NCBI GenBank assembly: GCA_030670375.1
Contig: DAOVBT010000001.1
Span: forward strand, 1 to 36,343
Source of the DNA: Candidatus Aminicenantota bacterium
GTDB taxonomy: Bacteria; Acidobacteriota; Aminicenantia; Aminicenantales; Aminicenantaceae
Length of the DNA: 36,343 nt
Reading direction: 5' to 3'
A program made the position numbers and the translations under genes. The first letter of the stretch is position 1, and each line of letters starts with the position of its first letter. Shown here one piece after another: positions 32,098 through 36,343 of the stretch. The notes under the pieces are model-generated. The model was not told the origin of the DNA and did not search any database. It saw nothing but the letters and a program-made list of their open reading frames with translations.

Positions 32098-32983
32098 TTT
32101 TCGATATCAGCTCTTTAATTTTTTCCTGAGCGATTTTCGTTTCTTCTTCCAGAGGATATTTGCTGACCATGAGTTTAAACACGGACAGGGCCTCTTCCTT
32201 TCGATCCAGCTCCGTCAAGCTTATCCCTTTGTGCAGGTATGCGGCAGGAACTTTATCGCCAAGAGGATAGTTCAGGATCAGTTCGTTGTATCGAGAGATC
32301 GCCTCTTCATATTCTTTCTGGCTGAAATAGCATTCCCCTATCCAATACAGGGCATTATCGGCAAAAGGACTCTGTGAGAAGTTATCCTGATAGATCTTGA
32401 AACCGTCTATAGCCAGTGCGAAATTCCCTTTCAGGTAATCGGCGTAAGCCATGTTGTAAATTTCTTGAGGAGACAGGTTGGGGGGGAGTGGAGATTTTGA
32501 TTCTTCTTCTCCTTCCCCTTGCTGCAGTGCTTCTCCAGTGTCATCTGCTGCCTGCGGTTGTTGTTCTTCTTCCTGGCTTTCTCCCGAGTCTTCTGCTTGT
32601 TCAACCTGTTGGAGAAGGGGAAGCGATGTCTTTTTAATCTCCATAAGATCTGCTGAAAAGCGAGATAGCTGCATAGTAATGCCGTCCAGTTTTTCCAGTA
32701 CGATTTGGTATTGGGCTGGGACTTTTTTTTGGTCTTCTTGCATGCTCACTTGTTGGGACTGGAGCGCACGCACCAAGGAAATGATTTCTCCCATCTGTTG
32801 TTTTATGGCTTGGAGCTCGTCCTGATGTAGCCCGATTTTTTTATCGAGCTTCAGAACCTGTTGCTTCAGGATTTGAATGTCTTGATAGATCAGCTCATAT
32901 GCTTTTTTTTCTTTTTGGGTTGCACAAAGCAGAAAGGGGATGAGAAGGAAAAGAAATATCCTCAGAAAAAGTCTATTGGCCAT
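32081..32983 (-). CDS. cpoB: Tol-Pal-associated TPR protein CpoB (YbgF)
   Basis: CpoB coordinates outer-membrane constriction with peptidoglycan synthesis at the septum in E. coli. This 300-aa protein has a signal peptide (about 1-21), an N-terminal coiled coil (about 28-115), a Gln/Glu-rich linker (about 125-165) and C-terminal TPR repeats (from PQEIYNMAYADYLKGNFALA near 172, then ALYWIGECYFSQKEYEEAI and AAYLHKGISLTELDRKEEAL). The signal region ends LLCATQKE, and the Cys raises the possibility that it is lipidated. It starts four bases after the pal stop codon begins the gap, with the ribosome-binding site inside pal. Confidence 0.92.
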   Translation of the reverse strand: MANRLFLRIFLFLLIPFLLCATQKEKKAYELIYQDIQILKQQVLKLDKKIGLHQDELQAIKQQMGEIISLVRALQSQQVSMQEDQKKVPAQYQIVLEKLDGITMQLSRFSADLMEIKKTSLPLLQQVEQAEDSGESQEEEQQPQAADDTGEALQQGEGEEESKSPLPPNLSPQEIYNMAYADYLKGNFALAIDGFKIYQDNFSQSPFADNALYWIGECYFSQKEYEEAISRYNELILNYPLGDKVPAAYLHKGISLTELDRKEEALSVFKLMVSKYPLEEETKIAQEKIKELISKNERHQ

Positions 32984-32986
32984 ATG

Positions 32987-33541
32987 TTATTTTGCGATGA
33001 CCGTGGATTGCGCCCGTCTGTTTTTGTCCCAGGCTGCTTCTGTGTGTCCCATGTCTATGGGTTGGCTTTTTCCATAGGAGATGGTCTTCAAACGGCTGGG
33101 GGAAACTCCGAGAGAAACGAGGTAGTCAAACGTGCTCTTGGCTCTTTTTTCACCCAGTGCAAGGTTGTACTCCTCTGTGCCTCTTTCATCGCAGTGTCCT
33201 TCGATCAGAATCTGAGCGGTTCTGAATTTTTTCAGCCATGCGGCATTGCCTTCCAGGACTGATTTGGCATCATCCCTGATGAAATATTTGTCAAAGTCGA
33301 AATGGATCATCCGAAGGGGAACCTCACGGTTGATTTCTTCAAGAGATTTGTTCATGAAAATTTCTTCTTCTGTCAGTTCCGGCTCTTTGGGGGGAGCAGG
33401 TTCGACAACCTTTTCAACTTTGGGCTGTTCTTTCACCTGTGGGGGAGGCGGGGGAGGGGTTTCTTTGACCTTTTTGCTGCATGAGAGTGTGAAACCAAAA
33501 ACAAGTAAACACACCAGCGTTAGGATTAGGACTTTTTTCAT
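32987..33541 (-). CDS. pal: Peptidoglycan-associated lipoprotein Pal
   Basis: Pal anchors the outer membrane to peptidoglycan and binds TolB. The 184-aa protein has a lipoprotein signal (lipobox FTLSC, Cys21), a Pro-rich stretch with six consecutive Pro (about 29-34), and an OmpA-like domain from about residue 75. The diaminopimelate-binding motif reads LIEGHCDERGTEEYNLALGE and is followed by KRAKSTFDYLVSLGV. GGAGG lies just before the ATG. It is downstream of tolB but has its own consensus promoter, so its level can differ from that of tolQRAB. Confidence 0.96.
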   Translation of the reverse strand: MKKVLILTLVCLLVFGFTLSCSKKVKETPPPPPPQVKEQPKVEKVVEPAPPKEPELTEEEIFMNKSLEEINREVPLRMIHFDFDKYFIRDDAKSVLEGNAAWLKKFRTAQILIEGHCDERGTEEYNLALGEKRAKSTFDYLVSLGVSPSRLKTISYGKSQPIDMGHTEAAWDKNRRAQSTVIAK

Positions 33542-33594
33542 TTGACCTCCTTTGAAGGTTTGTCCTTCCTTATTATTTGTAACTTTGCGCTCTT

Positions 33595-33623
33595 TTTATA
33601 CAATCAAACTTGTTGTCTGTCAA
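33595..33623 (-). promoter_or_regulatory. Consensus sigma-70 promoter for pal-cpoB-ssb
   Basis: On the minus strand a perfect TTGACA (33623-33618), 17-base spacer and TATAAA (33600-33595) lie in the tolB-pal gap. A small inverted repeat (TGTTG, five bases, CAACA) covers the -35 box. The leader before the pal ATG is about 46 bases. Confidence 0.8.
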
Positions 33624-33689
33624 CAGCATAACGCAACAAATATTAAATCCTTTATTATATTTTGTTAGATTTATTTCCCGGAAATACCC

Positions 33690-34979
33690 CTAACGCGACC
33701 AATCGGGCAGCTTGTTTTCTCCTTGTGATGTAAGTCGACGCAGGTTTCTGCCGTCATAGTCGATGCTGTAGAGCTGAGTGGTTCCGTTGAGATTCGAGGT
33801 GAAAATCAGGTGCCGACCGTCAGGCGACCAGCATGGGGATTCGTTCCGCGCGTTGCCCTCTGTGAGTTTGATGATTTGTTTGGTGCGGAGGTTCAGGACA
33901 TACAGGTCGAAGATTTGATCCACCCGGGAGACATAAGCGATGTTATCTCCTTGGGATGACCAAGCAGGAGCGTCGTGGTAGGTGCCGCCAAAGCTGACCC
34001 GGGTGACATTGGAACCTTCTGCGTCCATGATGTAGATTTGAGGAGTTCCTCCTCGGTCTGAGGTGAAGGCTATTTGGCGGCTCGTTGGTGACCAGCAGGG
34101 AGCGGTGTCGATGGATTTGTTGAAAGTCAGCCTGCGGACGTTTTTTCCGTTGCTGTTAGCAACATAAATCTCGGAGTTTCCGGCTTCCTCTTGAGAGCAA
34201 AAAACCAGCTTTTTGCCATCCGGGGAAAAATTGGGCGCAAAACTCGTTCCCCTGCTGTAGACCTCGTGCCGTTTTCCTTCATAAACTTCCAATATGTACA
34301 GGATGACCTTTGTCCCTTGATAGGATGTGTAGGCGATCTTTCTGCCATCGGTGGACCAGGCCGGCATATAATCGATGACCTTATTGAAGGTCAGCCGGGT
34401 TTGGTTGTGTCCGTCATAATCCATCATGTAGAGCTCTTCCTTGCCGTTCCTGTTCGAGCAAAACACGATTTTAGAGGTGAAAATCGGGCGTTCTCCCCAC
34501 ATTCGCAAAAGTTCATCTGCCATTTTGTGGGCGGCAAAACGAAGGAGAGACCTGCTGGTCTGGTAGCGCTTCCCGAAAATCCCCCTTCCTGCTTTGACGT
34601 CATAGACCTTCCCCTCGAAAACAATGTCATTCCCATCGCCGTTCGAGATCTCGCCCACGAATAAAATCTTGGCTGATATGGATTCCCAGTCCTTGAAGAA
34701 TATGTTTTCGGGATTGAGCGGGCGGATATAGCTGTAGAAATCCTTGGGCAATTCCTCGAAAATCCGGCTGTACTTCAAGTCTGCAGCAAAAACTTGATGA
34801 AGCACTTGTGCGGCTTCCTGGGTGTTGGGGGAGGAATCGTGGACGATGAATTCGGGGATGGCCAGCGGAATGGCCGGCATCCCTTCTCTGATGCTCAAGT
34901 AGACTTCCTGCTGGCCAGGCAGAAGAATGACTATAACCAATAATGCGATTCCGAAAAGTATGATGTCTCTTTTTTTCAT
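33690..34979 (-). CDS. tolB: Tol-Pal system beta-propeller protein TolB
   Basis: TolB is the periplasmic partner of Pal and TolA. The 429-aa protein has an N-terminal signal or anchor (about 5-24), the TolB N-terminal alpha/beta domain (about 40-160) and a six-bladed propeller. The blades are visible as repeats of NxDGxNxxRLT type: DYDGHNQTRLTF, NSNGKNVRRLTF, DAEGSNVTRVSF and DYDGRNLRRLTS. PxWSPDGRxIxFTS strands lie between them, and the protein ends in PDWSR. Its start overlaps the tolA-like stop by four bases. A 15-bp perfect palindrome lies four bases beyond its stop. Confidence 0.95.
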   Translation of the reverse strand: MKKRDIILFGIALLVIVILLPGQQEVYLSIREGMPAIPLAIPEFIVHDSSPNTQEAAQVLHQVFAADLKYSRIFEELPKDFYSYIRPLNPENIFFKDWESISAKILFVGEISNGDGNDIVFEGKVYDVKAGRGIFGKRYQTSRSLLRFAAHKMADELLRMWGERPIFTSKIVFCSNRNGKEELYMMDYDGHNQTRLTFNKVIDYMPAWSTDGRKIAYTSYQGTKVILYILEVYEGKRHEVYSRGTSFAPNFSPDGKKLVFCSQEEAGNSEIYVANSNGKNVRRLTFNKSIDTAPCWSPTSRQIAFTSDRGGTPQIYIMDAEGSNVTRVSFGGTYHDAPAWSSQGDNIAYVSRVDQIFDLYVLNLRTKQIIKLTEGNARNESPCWSPDGRHLIFTSNLNGTTQLYSIDYDGRNLRRLTSQGENKLPDWSR

Positions 34980-35818
34980 TTTATATGCTCGAATCTGAGA
35001 TGTATGATCAGGAATTCCTCTTCGTATCCATCCGGGAGGGGGGCAAAGAGTGTTGAGGATTGAATGGCCCGGACGGCTGCCATATCAAGGGTCCGGATGC
35101 CGCATCCCTGTTCGATATCCACGACCGAGATCTTTCCATCCCTGTAGATTTTGAACCGAACGACCGTGAACAGTTCGTCGGTCATGCCCGAACTGATTTG
35201 GTTTTTAAGCCAGTTGCTCGAGATCCGGCCGATCATGTTTTCCAGATAGTAAGTAAAGGGAAAATTGGAAAGGCCGATCTGTGAGGAGAACTCCGAGCCG
35301 AATCCAGCACCACCACCTGAGCCCGTCCCGACGCCGAGACTTACCCCCGATCCTTTTCCGACCCCTTCTTCAGAAGCGGATTTTGCGTTTTCTGATGGCT
35401 TTTTAGCCGAAGGGTCCTGTTTCTGAATAACCGCTTTTTTTTGGGAAGGGGGGTTTTTTCCCCTTTTAGGCTTATCCACAGGATGCCGGAAGGATGAAAG
35501 GGTTTGCTGCTCGAGTTTTTGCGGCGTTGAGAGGTCTCGCAATGTTTGTCCAGCCTGTGCGGGTGTTTCGGTGAGTTCTTCTTTTGTCTCACTGGCTTTT
35601 GGCTGCATCTTTGCCGAGGGTCCACCACCTGCTGGCCTGCCCCCTCCGCCTCCCCCTGAAAAAGAATGAAGGCTTACATAGTGGATCATCTTTTTGCGTC
35701 CGAGGCTGGGGAATTTGGGAGAGAAAATCAGCAGAAAAAAAAGGATAATATGGAATGAAATGGAAATGTAAACAAACTTTTTAAAGATGGGGTACTGCTT
35801 GATATAAGTGACCATCAC
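34976..35818 (-). CDS. tolA: TolA/TonB-type energy-transducing protein
   Basis: This 280-aa protein has one N-terminal membrane helix (about 17-34), a low-complexity linker and a C-terminal TonB/TolA-like domain (about 195-280). In that domain, NWLKNQISSG, VRFKIYRDGKISVVDIEQGC and AAVRAIQSSTLFAPLPDGY are the typical pattern. The linker is unusual: Gly-rich blocks (SFSGGGGGGRPAGGG near 54 and GKGSGVSLGVGTGSGGGAG near 175) flank a Lys/Pro/Glu-rich stretch, instead of the long Ala/Lys helix of E. coli TolA. Its position between tolR and tolB assigns it as the TolA of the system. It overlaps both neighbours by four bases. Confidence 0.88.
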   Translation of the reverse strand: MMVTYIKQYPIFKKFVYISISFHIILFFLLIFSPKFPSLGRKKMIHYVSLHSFSGGGGGGRPAGGGPSAKMQPKASETKEELTETPAQAGQTLRDLSTPQKLEQQTLSSFRHPVDKPKRGKNPPSQKKAVIQKQDPSAKKPSENAKSASEEGVGKGSGVSLGVGTGSGGGAGFGSEFSSQIGLSNFPFTYYLENMIGRISSNWLKNQISSGMTDELFTVVRFKIYRDGKISVVDIEQGCGIRTLDMAAVRAIQSSTLFAPLPDGYEEEFLIIHLRFEHIK

Positions 35819-36252
35819 TGGCGCCTTTTTTTGCGGTCCGGTGGTTCCGTTATCAGTCCGACTCTTTCCACGCCGGCTCTTTTGGCGATGTCCATAATTC
35901 GAATGACATACCCGTAATTGAGGCTTTCATCCGCTTGAATAAAGATGACTTTGCTTTCTTTATCAAAAAGCTGTTGCTGCAGTCGTGTTTGAAGGAGGTT
36001 GATGTTTACCGGCTGACCTTCCATGTGAATGAACCTGTCAGGGGTGATCGTCAGTGTCACTCCCTCCTCTGCGGGAGCGGACTGTGTTTCGGCCTGGGGA
36101 AGCTGCACTCCGATCCCCATCTTCAGCATGGGCGCTGTGACCATGAAGATGATCAACAGCACAAGCATGACATCCACAAGGGGGGTGACGTTTATCTCGG
36201 ACAGTGACGTCCCGATCTCCCTTTTGGATATTGAACGGAATTTAAATGCCAT
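35815..36252 (-). CDS. tolR: TolR / ExbD-family protein
   Basis: TolR works with TolQ as the proton-driven stator that energises TolA. The 145-aa protein has a single membrane helix (about 25-43) starting with the family motif INVTPLVDVMLVLLIIFMVT. The conserved proton-carrying Asp is residue 27. The periplasmic domain includes ITPDRFIHMEGQPVNI and VIFIQADESLNYGYVI. AGAGAGG lies upstream of the ATG, inside the end of tolQ. The two genes overlap by 11 bases. Confidence 0.93.
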   Translation of the reverse strand: MAFKFRSISKREIGTSLSEINVTPLVDVMLVLLIIFMVTAPMLKMGIGVQLPQAETQSAPAEEGVTLTITPDRFIHMEGQPVNINLLQTRLQQQLFDKESKVIFIQADESLNYGYVIRIMDIAKRAGVERVGLITEPPDRKKRRQ

Positions 36253-36343
36253 ACAACCTCTCTGTGATGCTGAGAAATTCGATGGAAAAATCTTCCATTT
36301 CCGTGATGATCTCTTTTATTTTGTGGAGATAGTGGTTGTAGGC
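36242..36343 (-). CDS. tolQ: TolQ, C-terminal end only (gene continues past the window)
   Basis: The last 33 codons before the stop at 36244-36242 read AYNHYLHKIKEIITEMEDFS and then IEFLSITERLYGI. This matches the cytoplasmic C-terminus of TolQ (AYNxFxxxxxxxxxEMxDFSxEFL in the family). It overlaps tolR by 11 bases, the expected tolQ-tolR arrangement. Most of the protein, including its membrane helices, lies outside the window. Confidence 0.85.
   Translation of the reverse strand, partial: AYNHYLHKIKEIITEMEDFSIEFLSITERLYGI

Noticed and set aside
1..36343. CRISPR array, prophage, restriction-modification or toxin-antitoxin system
   Set aside because: I saw no regularly spaced repeats, no phage-type genes and no recognisable defence proteins. 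The content is core metabolism, envelope and information processing.

Overview
The window reads as ordinary core chromosome of a diderm (outer-membrane) bacterium of moderate GC. Both LPS-export genes (lptE, an lptC/lptA fusion, lptB) and a complete tolQRAB-pal-cpoB trans-envelope module are present, so an outer membrane is certain. HPr kinase together with PtsN, a mannose-type EIIA, RapZ, sigma-54 and a long-form HPF is an arrangement known from proteobacterial (especially alpha- and deltaproteobacterial) and related phyla. My best guess is a deep-branching relative such as Acidobacteriota/Aminicenantes or a deltaproteobacterial-grade lineage, but no rRNA or other taxonomic marker is present to settle it. 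No phage, CRISPR array, tRNA, rRNA or complete insertion sequence was found.

Layout. (1) 1-7637, minus strand: a run of nine genes, read from 7637 downwards: a BtuD-BtuF-BtuC type cobalamin importer, a possible Mit_KHE1-like membrane protein, a DUF948-like and a YtxH-like small membrane protein, enolase, the catalytic subunit of B12-dependent methylmalonyl-CoA mutase, and the start of a secreted M20D amidohydrolase. (2) 7878-14357: plus-strand leuS-lptE-holA and murJ-dtd, with rpsT on the minus strand between them. (3) 14350-18860, minus: a HEAT-repeat protein with its own promoter, and an ftsY-ribD-ribE-ribBA operon. (4) 18861-21318: recJ on the plus strand, flanked on each side by a copy of a small terminal-inverted-repeat (MITE-like) element. 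(5) 21319-30819, plus: lptC/A fusion, lptB, rpoN, hpf, ptsN, hprK, rapZ, then after an internal promoter EIIA-Man, HPr and enzyme I. (6) 30806-36343, minus: tolQ(partial)-tolR-tolA-tolB, then pal-cpoB-ssb with their own promoter, then a mannose-6-phosphate-isomerase-like cupin and a stand-alone receiver protein.

How the genes work together. The importer and the mutase link B12 uptake to propionate/methylmalonyl metabolism. LptE, LptC/A and LptB are parts of one LPS export machine; lptF, lptG and lptD are elsewhere. Enzyme I, HPr (with both His15 and Ser46), HprK, PtsN and EIIA-Man form a phosphorelay with no sugar permease in the window, so it probably regulates rather than transports. The Tol-Pal genes tether and constrict the outer membrane. 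Several sigma-70-like promoters with 17-18 bp spacers can be read directly (leuS, rpsT, HEAT gene, ftsY, recJ, EIIA-Man, pal). All three convergent gene pairs overlap in coding sequence at their 3' ends.

The least explained parts are the MITE-like pair around recJ, the unusually long LptC/LptA fusion, and a perfect 13-bp hairpin at the predicted 5' end of the ftsY transcript. I found no clearly new multi-gene system.
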